From contig QBYL01000001.1 of the NCBI GenBank assembly GCA_003282835.1, positions 124,001 to 188,000 of the forward strand: a stretch of 64,000 bases of DNA, read 5' to 3'. Shown here in pieces: positions 52,362-63,219 of this stretch. Every line of letters starts with the position of its first letter. The stretch's first letter is position 1. The stretch comes from Pelagibacteraceae bacterium AG-325-J13 (GTDB lineage: Bacteria; Pseudomonadota; Alphaproteobacteria; Pelagibacterales; Pelagibacteraceae). The notes below the pieces were generated by a model. The model saw only the letters and a program-made list of their open reading frames with translations. It had not been told where the DNA came from and did not search any database. The translations under genes and the position numbers were made by a program.

Positions 52362-53189
52362 ATGATATTAAAATCATTTTCAAAAATAAATTTATCAATA
52401 AATGTCGCTAGAAAGCTTAAAAATGGACTACACGATATACATTCGTATTTTTGTTTAGTAGATGTTTTTGATGAAATAAAAATCGTTAAAAACAATAAAA
52501 AAAAAGACTATGTTATTTTTAATGGAAAATTTGCGAAAAATATACAAAAAACGAATAATTCAGTATTAAATACACTAAAAATACTTAGAAACAAAAAAGT
52601 AATTTCTGATTATTATTCAATTATTATTAAAAAAAAAATACCAGTTTACGGTGGCTTAGGAGGAGGAACAAGTAATGCTGCTTGTTTAATCAAATATTTT
52701 ACAAAGGGTAGAGTGAATAAAAATCTTTTTTTTTCTTTAGAAAAAATAATTGGATCAGATTTAAGACTTTTCTTTTATAATCAAGGTTATTTAAAAAACT
52801 TAAAAATAATAAAAAAGATAACAAAACATAATCTTAATTTTTTGTTAGTATTTCCTAATATCAAATGCTCAACTACGAAAATTTATGCAAAAGTAAAGAA
52901 ATTTTCAAGAAAATCAAAATTCAGTAAAATGAGTAGTAAAAAAAAATTCATAAATTTTTTGGCACATGAAAACAACGATTTACAATCAATTGTTGAAAAT
53001 AAACACCCACCCATAAGAAATTTAATAAATGAAATAAGTACTAAGAATGGATGCTATTTTTCAAGAATGACTGGATCAGGATCAGTTTGTTACGGAGTTT
53101 TTAGAAGCGACAATTCAGCAAAACTTGCATTAAAAAAGATTAAATATAATCACCCAAAATATTGGCTTACTGTTGCAAAAACTATTTAA
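52362..53189 (+). CDS. ispE: 4-diphosphocytidyl-2-C-methyl-D-erythritol kinase
   Basis: SFSKINLSINVARKLKNGLHDIHSYFCLVD, KKIPVYGGLGGGTSNAACLI, RMTGSGSVCYGVF. Confidence 0.92.
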   Translation: MILKSFSKINLSINVARKLKNGLHDIHSYFCLVDVFDEIKIVKNNKKKDYVIFNGKFAKNIQKTNNSVLNTLKILRNKKVISDYYSIIIKKKIPVYGGLGGGTSNAACLIKYFTKGRVNKNLFFSLEKIIGSDLRLFFYNQGYLKNLKIIKKITKHNLNFLLVFPNIKCSTTKIYAKVKKFSRKSKFSKMSSKKKFINFLAHENNDLQSIVENKHPPIRNLINEISTKNGCYFSRMTGSGSVCYGVFRSDNSAKLALKKIKYNHPKYWLTVAKTI

Positions 53190-53225
53190 ATTTATTTATT
53201 TATGATATACCAACATCTTATAAAT

Positions 53226-53299
53226 TGGGGCATAGCCAAGCGGTAAGGCAGCGGTTTTTGATACCGCCATCCTAGGTTCGAATCCTAGTGCCCCAGCCA
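53226..53299 (+). tRNA. tRNA-Gln (TTG anticodon), CCA encoded
   Basis: TGGGGCA/TGCCCCA acceptor, GCGGT-TTTTGAT-ACCGC anticodon arm, CTAGG-TTCGAAT-CCTAG T-arm, G73, CCA. Confidence 0.96.
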
Positions 53300-53306
53300 C
53301 TAAAAT

Positions 53307-54563
53307 ATGTTTAATTTTACATTCATTAAAAAAATTAAAAATAAGATCTTTCCCTTTTATAAAAATCGAGAGTTGAAGCTAGTATTCAAGACACTTCAAG
53401 AGGGACATCCAAAAGAAACTAAAGTAGCGATGTTTGTTGGTGGATGTGTTAGAAAATATTTAACTAACGAAAAAATCAATGATATTGATATAGCCACAGC
53501 GTTAACAATTGACTCATTAAAACAAAAATTTAAAGATACAAATTTTAAAATTATTGATACTGGAGTTGAACACGGTTCAGTTACACTTATAACAAATGAT
53601 CTTAAATTAGAAATTACAACTTTAAGAAAAGATGTTAAAACTGATGGGCGACATGCCGAAATAGAGTATACTGAAAACTGGCAAGAAGACTCCAACAGAA
53701 GAGATTTTACATTTAATGCAATTTATCTAGATATTAATGGTAAAATTTTTGATCCTCAATCTGGAGTTCTAGATTTAAAAAATAGAATAGTAAAATTTAT
53801 TGGTGATCCGAATAAGAGAATTGAAGAAGATTTTTTGAGAATTTTACGCTTTATAAGATTTTCCCTAGAGTACAGTAGCGCTATTGATAAAAGCACTTTA
53901 AAAGCAGTAAAGTTTAATTTAGATGGTATAAAAAAAATCTCAAAGGAGAGAATATACTCAGAGCTATTAAAAATCTTAAGTTTGAAAAACTTTTTAATTA
54001 TTCATGAAAATCAATCAATTAAAGAAGTTTTTGCGATAATATTCCCAGAACTTAAATATTTAAAAAGATTGATTAGAATTTATGAAGTTTCTAAAGCTTT
54101 TCCTTTAGATAAAAATATTCTCTTGGCAATATTATTAATTGATGAAAAAAATAATCATGAGTATTTTTTGCATAAATATAATGTGTCTAATGTTTTAAAG
54201 AAAGAGTTGAACTTTCTACATGATAATTATCAAATTTTTAAAAAAGATAGAAAATATTTTCATGGAAACTTAAAAAAAAATATTTTTTACATAGGGAAAG
54301 AAAATCTACAAAAAATCAATCTTATTAATTTTTCTTGCAACGATAAGATCAAAATTAAAGATTATTTAAATGTATTCAACTTAATTAAAAAAACGTCAGT
54401 TCCAAAATTTCCTTACGATGGCAATTATTTAAAGAATAAAGGGCTTATAGAAGGATTAAAAATTGGAAGTATTCTTGAACTTATAAAACAAGAGTGGGTT
54501 AAGAATGATTTTAAAATTTCGGAAAACAAAGTTGAAAAGATTATTAAAGACAATTCAGATTAA
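53307..54563 (+). CDS. CCA tRNA nucleotidyltransferase / poly(A) polymerase family
   Basis: VAMFVGGCVRKYLTNEKINDIDIATALT, RRDFTFNAIYLDINGKIFDPQSGVLDLKNRIVKFIGDP, RIEEDFLRILRFIRFSLEY. Confidence 0.92.
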   Translation: MFNFTFIKKIKNKIFPFYKNRELKLVFKTLQEGHPKETKVAMFVGGCVRKYLTNEKINDIDIATALTIDSLKQKFKDTNFKIIDTGVEHGSVTLITNDLKLEITTLRKDVKTDGRHAEIEYTENWQEDSNRRDFTFNAIYLDINGKIFDPQSGVLDLKNRIVKFIGDPNKRIEEDFLRILRFIRFSLEYSSAIDKSTLKAVKFNLDGIKKISKERIYSELLKILSLKNFLIIHENQSIKEVFAIIFPELKYLKRLIRIYEVSKAFPLDKNILLAILLIDEKNNHEYFLHKYNVSNVLKKELNFLHDNYQIFKKDRKYFHGNLKKNIFYIGKENLQKINLINFSCNDKIKIKDYLNVFNLIKKTSVPKFPYDGNYLKNKGLIEGLKIGSILELIKQEWVKNDFKISENKVEKIIKDNSD

Positions 54564-55036
54564 ATATATTCTACCTCTAGTATTTCAAAATTTCTATCAC
54601 CAGATGGGGCATTAACAGTAAGCATATCTCCCTTAGTTTTACCTATCAGCGCCTTACCAATTGGACTTTTATAAAAAAGCAAATTTTTTTCTATATTTGC
54701 TTCATCCTGCCCAACCAATCTATAAGTTACTTTATTGTCTGCATCTAAATCCAGCACCTTTATAGTGCATCCGAAAATTACTTTTCCATTATTTTCCATT
54801 TTAGTTACATCAATAACATTTGCTCTTGCTATTAAATCATTAATTATTTGAACACGGCTTTCTATATGACCTTGTTGTTCTTTTGCGGCATGATATTCAG
54901 CATTTTCTTTTAAGTCACCGTGAGATCTTGCTTCTGCTATTGCAGCTACAATTTTTGGTCTTTGGATATTTTTTAAGTCTGCCAACTCTGACTTCAGTTT
55001 TTCTAAACCTCTAACTGTTATTGGTTCTTTATCCAT
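54560..55036 (-). CDS. greA: Transcription elongation factor GreA
   Basis: KEPITVRGLEKLKSELADLKNIQRPKIVAAIAEARSHGDLKENAEYHAAKEQQGHIESR. Confidence 0.97.
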   Translation of the reverse strand: MDKEPITVRGLEKLKSELADLKNIQRPKIVAAIAEARSHGDLKENAEYHAAKEQQGHIESRVQIINDLIARANVIDVTKMENNGKVIFGCTIKVLDLDADNKVTYRLVGQDEANIEKNLLFYKSPIGKALIGKTKGDMLTVNAPSGDRNFEILEVEYI

Positions 55037-55039
55037 AAT

Positions 55040-55864
55040 TTATTTCCAATTTGCTTGTGGAGGTAGTGACATTAAAATTGATTCAATATTACCACCTGTA
55101 TTTAAACCAAATTTTGTTCCTCTATCATATAAAAGATTAAATTCAACATATCTTCCTCTTTTTAAAAGTTGTTTTTCTTTATCTTTTTTTGACCATTTTA
55201 ATTTTCTCTTTTTATCAATTATTTTTTTTGAAATTTCTATAAAAGTTAAACCTAACTCTCTAACAAATTTGAAATTCTTGACCCAATCCTGTGTTTCGTG
55301 ATCAAAAAAAATACCTCCAATTCCTCTTGGTTCATTTCGATGAGGTAAGTAAAAATAATTATCACACCATTTTTGGTATTTTTTGTAATTCTTTTTATTT
55401 TTTATGCATACTTTTTTTAACATACTATGAACCATTTTTTTTTCACTCATGTCATTAAAACATGGAGTAACATCAATACCCCCGCCAAACCATTGCTTAC
55501 CTGTAACAATAAACCTTGTATTAAAATGAATAGCAGGTATTTTTGGATTTCTCATATGAGCTACTACCGAAATACCAGAAGCCCAATATTTACCTTCTTT
55601 TGATGCTCCAAATATTTTAGATCTAAAATCTTTTTTAAATTTGCCCTCGACGGTAGATTTGTTAACTCCTACTTTTTCAAAAATTTTTCCATTAATTAAC
55701 AAATATGAAATACCGCCGCCTTCTTTTTTTCTTTTCTTTTTCCAATGTCTTTTGACAAATCTTTTTCTTCTACCTTCAATTATTTCAAATTCATTACAAA
55801 TTTGACTTTGCAAGAAGGAAAACCAACTATCGACTGCTTTTTTTTTGTAATCAGAATTTTTCAT
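55040..55864 (-). CDS. hemF: Aerobic coproporphyrinogen III oxidase
   Basis: HFNTRFIVTGKQWFGGGIDVTPCF, LPHRNEPRGIGGIFFDH, GRYVEFNLLYDRGTKFGLNTGGNIESILMSLPP. Start moved to MKNSDYKKK. Confidence 0.95.
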   Translation of the reverse strand: MKNSDYKKKAVDSWFSFLQSQICNEFEIIEGRRKRFVKRHWKKKRKKEGGGISYLLINGKIFEKVGVNKSTVEGKFKKDFRSKIFGASKEGKYWASGISVVAHMRNPKIPAIHFNTRFIVTGKQWFGGGIDVTPCFNDMSEKKMVHSMLKKVCIKNKKNYKKYQKWCDNYFYLPHRNEPRGIGGIFFDHETQDWVKNFKFVRELGLTFIEISKKIIDKKRKLKWSKKDKEKQLLKRGRYVEFNLLYDRGTKFGLNTGGNIESILMSLPPQANWK

Positions 55865-56307
55865 TAAAATTTTATTTGTCTTAAAGCTTCTGAACTTACA
55901 ATTGCAACACACATTGCTACATTTAGAGATCTAGTTTTTTTTTGGATTGGTACCTTAAGTTTATTTACTATTGATTTATGTAATTCTTTGGGCACACCTG
56001 CGCTTTCTCTTCCAAATAAAATAATATCATTTTTTTTAAATTTAAATTTAAGATAAGATTTGTTTGCTTTTGTTGTCATGAGTATAACTCTAGATTTTTT
56101 ATTTGTTTTTAAAAACATATCATAATTTTCATATCTATAAATTTTGCTGTTACCAATGTAATCCATTACAACTCTTTTAAATCGTGGGTCATTTAGACTA
56201 AAGCCACATGGTTCAATTATATGAACTTTTATGTCAAAACACGCGCTTAATCTCAATATAGCGGCTGTATTTTGCGGAATGTCAGGTTTGTATAGAGCTA
56301 TGTGCAT
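55864..56307 (-). CDS. trmL: tRNA (cytidine34-2'-O)-methyltransferase, SPOUT family
   Basis: MHIALYKPDIPQNTAAILRLSACFDIKVHIIEPCGF, ILFGRESAGVPKELH, RSLNVAMCVAIVSSEALRQ. Confidence 0.92.
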   Translation of the reverse strand: MHIALYKPDIPQNTAAILRLSACFDIKVHIIEPCGFSLNDPRFKRVVMDYIGNSKIYRYENYDMFLKTNKKSRVILMTTKANKSYLKFKFKKNDIILFGRESAGVPKELHKSIVNKLKVPIQKKTRSLNVAMCVAIVSSEALRQIKF

Positions 56308-56405
56308 TATTATTGGTTAATTTACTATAATTATGTGTCATTCTGACCCTAGAAAATAGAATTATTTAGTCTTATTTAATAATTACATTATAAACACTTA
56401 GATAA

Positions 56406-56927
56406 ATGAGCAAAGAAGAAAAAAAAGTAAATAGAAGGGACTTCTTATTTACAGCTAGTTATACAGTTGGTGCAGTCGGGCTAGGAGCCGTAGTATGGCC
56501 ATTAGTCGACCAGATGAATCCTGACAAAGCACAGCAAGCACTTGCTACAACTGAAGTTGATATAAGCCAGGTTGAGCCAGGAAAATCTATTACAGTTTTA
56601 TGGAGAGGCAAGCCAGTATTTTTAAAAAGAAGAACAGAAGACGAAATTGAAGAAGCTAGAGCAGTAAAGATGGACGATTTGCCCGATCCTCAAAGAGATG
56701 AAGATAGGGTAAAGGAAGGTAAAGATGAATGGCTGGTGATGTTAGGTGTATGCACTCATCTTGGATGTGTTCCGCTGAAAAATAAAGGTGATTATAAAGG
56801 TTGGTTTTGTCCATGTCACGGATCTCATTATGACGTTTCGGGCAGGATAAGAAAAGGACCAGCTCCTAAAAATATGGAGATACCTAAATTTGAATTTGTT
56901 GATAATAACACGATTAAAATTGGATAA
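56406..56927 (+). CDS. petA: Ubiquinol-cytochrome c reductase iron-sulfur (Rieske) subunit
   Basis: NRRDFLFTASYTVGAVGLGAVVWPLVDQMNP; CTHLGCVPL...GWFCPCHGSHYDVSGRIRKGPAP. Confidence 0.97.
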   Translation: MSKEEKKVNRRDFLFTASYTVGAVGLGAVVWPLVDQMNPDKAQQALATTEVDISQVEPGKSITVLWRGKPVFLKRRTEDEIEEARAVKMDDLPDPQRDEDRVKEGKDEWLVMLGVCTHLGCVPLKNKGDYKGWFCPCHGSHYDVSGRIRKGPAPKNMEIPKFEFVDNNTIKIG

Positions 56928-56933
56928 AATTAA

Positions 56934-58193
56934 ATGAGTGATCACGAATACACACCTAAATCAAAAGTCGGTAAATGGTTTAACGATCGTCTACCATTAT
57001 TAACTTTAGGTGCACATTTGACTGACTACCCAACTCCTAAGAATTTAAATTATTGGTGGACATTTGGGGGAATTTTAACTTTTTGCCTGATTACTCAAAT
57101 TGTAACTGGAATAGTATTAGCGATGCACTATGTAGCACACGCCGACCTAGCTTTTGCTAGTGTTGAACACATTATGAGAAATGTTAATTATGGATGGTTA
57201 ATTAGATATATACATAGTAACGGTGCTTCGATGTTTTTCCTTGCAGTTTACATTCATATATTTAGATCACTATTTTACGGTTCTTATAAATCGCCAAGAG
57301 AAGTCATCTGGATAATTGGACTAATGATTTATTTATTAATGATGGCCGCAGCGTTCATGGGATATGTTTTACCTTGGGGGCAAATGAGTTTTTGGGGGGC
57401 AACAGTAATTACAAATTTATTCAGTGCTATACCTTTAGTTGGCGAAAGCATCACTACATGGTTATGGGGCGCATACTCAGTGGATAATCCAACACTTAAT
57501 AGATTTTTTAGCTTACATTATTTAATTCCTTTTTTAATTCTAGGACTAGTAGTACTTCATATTTGGGCTTTACATGTTCCTGGTAACAATAATCCTGTAG
57601 GAATTGATATTAAAAAACCATCAAAGGATACAGTTCCTTTTCATCCTTACATAACAATTAAAGACGCTTTTGCTTTACTAATGTTCATGATAATTTTTGC
57701 AGGATTTGTATTTTTTTCTCCGAATGTACTTGGACATTCAGATAATTATATTCCTGCCAATCCTCTTGTAACTCCAGCGCACATAGTTCCTGAATGGTAT
57801 TTGTTACCTTTCTACGCTATTTTGAGATCTGTTCCAGATAAATTGGGAGGAGTTATACTAATGTTTGGATCAATATTTATACTTTTTGTTCTTCCATGGC
57901 TAGACACCTCAAAGGTTAGGTCAGCTGTTTTCAGACCTATCTATAGACAATTTTTTTGGATTTTTGTTTTAGATGTATTGATGCTTGGATATATGGGAGC
58001 AATGCCAGCAGAAGGGATATATTTAGTTTTGGCAAGAGTAGGAACAATTTACTATTTTTTACATTTTTTAGTTGTTTTACCAGTTGTAGGATTTTTAGAA
58101 AAAACTGATCCAATACCTTTAAGTATATCTGAGCCAGTTTTATCAGCTGGAGCTGAGCTATCTCTGGCAAAGAAAGAAAATGGAAAAATTTAG
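56934..58193 (+). CDS. petB: Cytochrome b of the bc1 complex
   Basis: [62 protein letters not shown]. Confidence 0.97.
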   Translation: MSDHEYTPKSKVGKWFNDRLPLLTLGAHLTDYPTPKNLNYWWTFGGILTFCLITQIVTGIVLAMHYVAHADLAFASVEHIMRNVNYGWLIRYIHSNGASMFFLAVYIHIFRSLFYGSYKSPREVIWIIGLMIYLLMMAAAFMGYVLPWGQMSFWGATVITNLFSAIPLVGESITTWLWGAYSVDNPTLNRFFSLHYLIPFLILGLVVLHIWALHVPGNNNPVGIDIKKPSKDTVPFHPYITIKDAFALLMFMIIFAGFVFFSPNVLGHSDNYIPANPLVTPAHIVPEWYLLPFYAILRSVPDKLGGVILMFGSIFILFVLPWLDTSKVRSAVFRPIYRQFFWIFVLDVLMLGYMGAMPAEGIYLVLARVGTIYYFLHFLVVLPVVGFLEKTDPIPLSISEPVLSAGAELSLAKKENGKI

Positions 58194-58962
58194 TTTTTCA
58201 AAGATAATTTGTGTAATTTTAATTTTTTTAATACCTAATATAATTCAGAGCGCTGAACAAACCGATCCTATAAAAGTAAATTGGAGTTTTAAAGGGTTAA
58301 CGGGTAAATTTGATAGAGCTTCTTTACAGCGAGGATTTCAGGTTTATAAGGAGGTTTGTTCCTCATGTCATTCAATGCAATATTTAAGTTACAGAAATTT
58401 AGGAGAACCTGGGGGACCAGAATTTTCTGAAAAAGAGGTAAAAGCCATTGCGGCAAGTATTGAAATTGAAGATGGTCCAGACAGTCAGGGTGAAATGTTC
58501 ACAAGACCTGGTAGACCATCAGATAGATTTAAGAGCCCTTATCCCAATGTCAATGCTTCAATTGCAGCTAATGGTGGAGCATATCCACCTGATATGTCAG
58601 TCTTGGTAAAAGCCAGACCCGGCGGATCAGATTATATCTATTCTGTATTAGTTGGTTACGAAGATCCGCCTGTAGGAATGGTTTTAGATGACGGTGTTTA
58701 TTACAACAAATATATGATTGGAAATAAAATTAAAATGTCCGCACCTTTGGCCGAGGGAATTGTGGAATATGCAGATGGAACTGAAACATCAGTAGAGCAA
58801 ATGGCTAAAGATGTAACAACATTTTTGTCTTGGGCTGCAGAACCTGAACTCGAAGAAAGACATAAGACTGGTGTCAAAGTAATTATTTATTTAGTTCTTT
58901 TAACAATTTTAGTTTATTTAAGTATGAAAAAAATTTGGTCAAGGGTTGACTCTGAAATATAA
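58180..58962 (+). CDS. petC: Cytochrome c1
   Basis: [43 protein letters not shown]-terminal TM. Confidence 0.96.
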   Translation: MEKFSFSKIICVILIFLIPNIIQSAEQTDPIKVNWSFKGLTGKFDRASLQRGFQVYKEVCSSCHSMQYLSYRNLGEPGGPEFSEKEVKAIAASIEIEDGPDSQGEMFTRPGRPSDRFKSPYPNVNASIAANGGAYPPDMSVLVKARPGGSDYIYSVLVGYEDPPVGMVLDDGVYYNKYMIGNKIKMSAPLAEGIVEYADGTETSVEQMAKDVTTFLSWAAEPELEERHKTGVKVIIYLVLLTILVYLSMKKIWSRVDSEI

Positions 58963-60009
58963 AACATCTCCATCTTTAACAATATAATCCTTGCCTTCAA
59001 TTCTCAATTTACCATTTTCCTTACATTTTTCAGCACTACCATATTTTATAAATTCCTCACTAGAAACTGCCTCTGCTCTAATAAAGTTTTTCTCAAAGTC
59101 AGTATGTATTACTTTTGCAGCTTTAGGAGCAAGAGTATTTTTTTCAATGGTCCAAGCCCTACTTTCTTCTGGACCAGATGTAAAAAAAGTATCCAGATTC
59201 AAAAGTTCATAACCTTCCTTAATCAATTGATTAAGACCAGTTTTATCAAGACCTATTTCTTTCATAAAATTTTCTCTTTCACTTTTGTCTAGACCCATTA
59301 TTTGGTCTTCTATATCTGCACAAATGATCAAAACTTTTTCATTTTTATACTTTGTTTTGACTTGCTCGGTATATTTATTGCCTTTTGCTAAATCTTCCTC
59401 ACTAACATTGCATACAATGATTTTAGGTTTAATACTTAAAATCCCAATGCTCGATAAAAAATCGATTTCATTTTTATTATCATATGTTTTATCATCTCCC
59501 TTGTTTAATTTATCTAATTTTTTTTCTAATATTTCTATCTCTTCAGTTTTGAGAGACTTTTTTTTATTTTTTTCGAGTTTCTTTTGAATTATGTCGATAT
59601 CAGAAAGGATAATTTCAGTTTTAATTACCTCTAGGTCATTTATAGGATCAATTTTAGAATTAACATGTGTAATTTTATCTGAGTCAAAACATCTAACCAA
59701 ATGAATAATTGCATCTACCTCTCTAATATGTGCAAGAAACTTATTCCCTAAACCTTCTCCTTTAGAAGCGCCTTTTACTAACCCAGCGATATCAACGAAT
59801 GTAATATTTGTATAAATTTTTTTTTTAGATTTTGATAAATCAGATAGTTTATCTAATCTTTTATCAATCACATCGACTATTCCAATATTTGGATCAATTG
59901 TGCAAAAAGGAAAATTTGCTGCTTCTGCATTTTTAGAAGCTGTTAAAGCATTAAATAAAGTAGACTTTCCAACATTTGGAAGTCCAACGATACCACATTT
60001 AAATCCCAT
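58939..60009 (-). CDS. ychF: Redox-regulated/ribosome-binding GTPase YchF
   Basis: [74 protein letters not shown]. Confidence 0.97.
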   Translation of the reverse strand: MGFKCGIVGLPNVGKSTLFNALTASKNAEAANFPFCTIDPNIGIVDVIDKRLDKLSDLSKSKKKIYTNITFVDIAGLVKGASKGEGLGNKFLAHIREVDAIIHLVRCFDSDKITHVNSKIDPINDLEVIKTEIILSDIDIIQKKLEKNKKKSLKTEEIEILEKKLDKLNKGDDKTYDNKNEIDFLSSIGILSIKPKIIVCNVSEEDLAKGNKYTEQVKTKYKNEKVLIICADIEDQIMGLDKSERENFMKEIGLDKTGLNQLIKEGYELLNLDTFFTSGPEESRAWTIEKNTLAPKAAKVIHTDFEKNFIRAEAVSSEEFIKYGSAEKCKENGKLRIEGKDYIVKDGDVLYFRVNP

Positions 60010-60571
60010 TTAAATTTTGATTAACTTTACTTGAGAATAGATCTATCTTTTTATCTATAAGTGTAGGAATGAGTTTTACAATACTGTCCGTAATTTCTTT
60101 TATTTTCTCTTCTTCATCTTCTTTAAAATCTTCCAAAACATGATTATTAACTTTTTTCTTTTGTTTAGGGTGGCCTATTCCAATACGAACTCTTGAATAA
60201 TCTTTACCAATAAATTTATCTATAGAATCAATTCCATTATGACCTGCACTACTTCCACCAAACTTAGCTTTAATTTTTCCAAAATCAATATCCATATCAT
60301 CATGAAAAACAAACACATCTTTTGCTTCAATTTTAAAGTAGTCAATAAGTTCTTTTATAGCTGTCCCTGAATTATTCATGAATGTTAACGGTTTAATAGC
60401 ATATATTTTTTTTGATTCTATATTTCCTGTAGTGAGTAAACCTTTGAATTTTGGCTTTTGCTTAGATAGTTTGAAATGGGTATTTATGGCGTCAATAATT
60501 TTGAAACCTATGTTATGTCGAGTATTCGTGTAATTTGACCCTGGATTTCCCAATCCGACAAGTAAAAGCAT
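59999..60571 (-). CDS. pth: Peptidyl-tRNA hydrolase
   Basis: LLLVGLGNPGSNYTNTRHNIGFKIID, KPLTFMNNSGTAI, FHDDMDIDFGKIKAKFGGSSAGHNGIDSI. Confidence 0.96.
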   Translation of the reverse strand: MLLLVGLGNPGSNYTNTRHNIGFKIIDAINTHFKLSKQKPKFKGLLTTGNIESKKIYAIKPLTFMNNSGTAIKELIDYFKIEAKDVFVFHDDMDIDFGKIKAKFGGSSAGHNGIDSIDKFIGKDYSRVRIGIGHPKQKKKVNNHVLEDFKEDEEEKIKEITDSIVKLIPTLIDKKIDLFSSKVNQNLNGI

Positions 60572-60576
60572 TTTAA

Positions 60577-61329
60577 TTATTTTTTCTCAGGAGTTTTCTT
60601 TTCAGCAGGTTTTTTATCATCTGTTTTTTTATCTCCAGCTGCAGCTTCTTTTCCTTTTTCATCTTTTTTAGCTGTTTCACCATCTTTAGCTGAAGCATCT
60701 GTGCCATCAGCCGGTACCTCACCCTCAGCGCCTTCAACAGTTTCCTCAGCAGGTTTTTCAGGTTCTTTAATAATTGTTGGAGCTGCTACAGTTGCTATTA
60801 CAAAATCTCTATCAGTAATTGTAGGAGCAACATTTTCTGGTAACTTAACAGAGGAAATTTTTAAACTTGTTCCAATGTCAGTTCCTTTAAGATCTATAAT
60901 AATATCACCTGGTATATTTTCAGCAGGACATTTTAGTTCTACAGCTCTTCTCACTATATTTAGAACGCCACCTCTTTTAAGTCCTGGCGACTCAGGGTGA
61001 TTTATAAATTTAACAGGAATCTCTAAAATAATTTTTTTACCGGCTACGACTCTCATGAAGTCGATATGAATTGGTTCTTCAGAAACGACATGGTATGCTA
61101 CTTCTCTAGGTAAAACTTTCTCTTTTTTTCCTTCTATTTCTAAATCTAAAACTTTAGATAGAAAGTTGTCAGAAGAAATTATGTCTCTGATGGCTTTTTT
61201 TTCTATTGAAATTTTTTGATTTGGATTTTCTCCACCATATAAAATTGCAGGTATTAATCCCTGTGACCTCAATTTATTGTTAGAGCCAGTAGTATTACTC
61301 TCTCTTATAGTTGCTTTTAAGTTACTCAT
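60577..61329 (-). CDS. rplY: 50S ribosomal protein L25/Ctc with low-complexity charged tail
   Basis: IPAILYGGENPNQKISIEKKAI, HIDFMRVVAGKKIILEIPVKFINHPESPGLKRGGVLNIV. Start moved to MSNLKATIRES. Confidence 0.93.
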   Translation of the reverse strand: MSNLKATIRESNTTGSNNKLRSQGLIPAILYGGENPNQKISIEKKAIRDIISSDNFLSKVLDLEIEGKKEKVLPREVAYHVVSEEPIHIDFMRVVAGKKIILEIPVKFINHPESPGLKRGGVLNIVRRAVELKCPAENIPGDIIIDLKGTDIGTSLKISSVKLPENVAPTITDRDFVIATVAAPTIIKEPEKPAEETVEGAEGEVPADGTDASAKDGETAKKDEKGKEAAAGDKKTDDKKPAEKKTPEKK

Positions 61330-61382
61330 AATTTTATTAATTGAAAACGCTATATAACTCAACTGATTTAATAAAACAAGTA

Positions 61383-62315
61383 TTAATTAAATAAATCTGA
61401 GACGGAGTTAGAATTTGCTATTCTTTTAATCGCTTCTGACATAAGCGAGGAGATGGATAAGACCTCAATTTTATTGTTGTTTTTTATCTTACTAGAGTTG
61501 TTAATGGTGTCTGTAATAATAAGCTTTTTAATTTTCGACATTTTAATTTTATTTACTGCATCACCACTTAAGACAGCATGTGTGATAAATACAAAAACTT
61601 CATTTGCCCCACTTTTTTTTAAGGCATCAACTGCATTAACAATTGTACCGCCACTATCTATTATATCATCTACTATAATACATGTTTTATTTTTTACATC
61701 TCCAATTATATTCATTACTTGGGATTTGCCTGGAGCAGGTCTTCTCTTATCTATAATTGCTAAGTCTGCTTTTATTTTTGTTGCCAAACCTCTTGTTCTC
61801 TGAACCCCCCCAACATCTGGCGAGACACAAACTAAATTTTTATTTTTTAATTTTTTTTTAATATATTTTGCGAATAGAGGTGTTGTGAACAAGTTATCGA
61901 CCGGCATATCAAAAAAACCTTGAATTTGTCCAGCATGTAAATCGACAGTTAAAACTCTATTAGCACCTGCATTAGTAATTAAATTAGCAACAACTTTTGC
62001 AGAAATAGATGTTCTTGGTGCTACTTTTCTATCTTGTCTTGCATAACCAAAATACGGAATCACTGCTGTTACATTTTTTGCAGAAGATCTTTTTAATGCA
62101 TCTATTACTAATAAAAGTTCCATTAAATTATCATTCGCAGGATTAGAAGTAGATTGAATTACGAAAACACTATTTCCTCTTATGTTTTCATTTATTTCTA
62201 TGTAGATTTCACCATCAGCAAATCTTCTTATATTAGTATTAACTAATTTAAGTTTTAATTTTTTAGAAATATCTTTGCTTAATTTAATGTTGCTAGTTCC
62301 AGATAAAATTTTCAT
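61383..62315 (-). CDS. prs: Ribose-phosphate pyrophosphokinase
   Basis: GEIYIEINENIRGNSVFVIQSTSNPANDNLMELL, IPYFGYARQDRK, CIIVDDIIDSGGTIVNA. Confidence 0.97.
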   Translation of the reverse strand: MKILSGTSNIKLSKDISKKLKLKLVNTNIRRFADGEIYIEINENIRGNSVFVIQSTSNPANDNLMELLLVIDALKRSSAKNVTAVIPYFGYARQDRKVAPRTSISAKVVANLITNAGANRVLTVDLHAGQIQGFFDMPVDNLFTTPLFAKYIKKKLKNKNLVCVSPDVGGVQRTRGLATKIKADLAIIDKRRPAPGKSQVMNIIGDVKNKTCIIVDDIIDSGGTIVNAVDALKKSGANEVFVFITHAVLSGDAVNKIKMSKIKKLIITDTINNSSKIKNNNKIEVLSISSLMSEAIKRIANSNSVSDLFN

Positions 62316-62460
62316 GAAATGTAATTATTTATACAGTTATTTTTAAATGTTTTCAAACCAAATCCATTTTTATGTTGTTTAAGATTTATACGTTAAAGAG
62401 CTTTAACAATTATTAATATAATAATTAATTTTGGCTAAACTTTGACATTTTTCGAATTAT

Positions 62461-63219
62461 TTAAGAAATTAGACTTATCACAGAAATACATCTTCCATAA
62501 TCTTTTTCTTGTGATTTTTGAGATCTTCTATAGCTAAAAAAATTACTCTTTTCCTTAAAGGTATCACGATCAACATGATCGACTCTAATATTAAGTTTTG
62601 TAAGCTTGTCATTAACAAATTTTCTTAAATTAAATAATTTCTTAATACTGCCTTTTTTTGAAAAATATATTCTATTTTTTTTTGATTTTAACATAAATTT
62701 TTTATAGAAATCTTCATCTACTTCGTAACTTTTTTTCCCAATACAGGGCCCTATACTTGCAAAGATTTTATTCTTTGAATTTAGCTTTCTAAATTTTTTA
62801 ATTGTATTTTCTACTATTCCAGATAGAGCTCCCTTCCATCCAGCATGAATACATCCAATTATTTGATTCTTGATATCATAGAGAATGATCGGAACACAGT
62901 CTGCAGTTACAACTCCCAAAGAAACATCTTTCTCCTTAGTAATTAAAGCATCTGAGTTAAATCTTTTTAAATTTTTATTTCTTTTATTGATTATAATTGC
63001 TTTATTACTATGTGTTTGATGCATTAAGAATAATTTTTTAAGATTTATTTTCATTTTTTTTGAAACTAAATCTAAATTATTGTAAACATTTTTTTTCTTG
63101 TCTTTAGACCCTTTTCCACAGTTAAGACTTTGATAAATTCCTTTTGAAAATCCTCCTTTTCTAGAAAAAAAACAATGCTTAATGTTTTTAAATTCTTTAA
63201 ATTTTCTTGAGTAATACAT
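62461..63219 (-). CDS. pgeF: Polyphenol oxidase/laccase-like YfiH family (PgeF)
   Basis: HCFFSRKGGFSKGIYQSLNCG, MHQTHSNKAI, VVTADCVPIILYD, IGCIHAGWKGALSGIVENTI. Confidence 0.92.
   Translation of the reverse strand: MYYSRKFKEFKNIKHCFFSRKGGFSKGIYQSLNCGKGSKDKKKNVYNNLDLVSKKMKINLKKLFLMHQTHSNKAIIINKRNKNLKRFNSDALITKEKDVSLGVVTADCVPIILYDIKNQIIGCIHAGWKGALSGIVENTIKKFRKLNSKNKIFASIGPCIGKKSYEVDEDFYKKFMLKSKKNRIYFSKKGSIKKLFNLRKFVNDKLTKLNIRVDHVDRDTFKEKSNFFSYRRSQKSQEKDYGRCISVISLIS

Noticed and set aside
62392-62407. GTTAAAG-AG-CTTTAAC hairpin between pgeF and prs as a terminator
   Set aside because: Too AT-rich and short, with no T-tract on the minus strand; likely by chance in AT-rich DNA.
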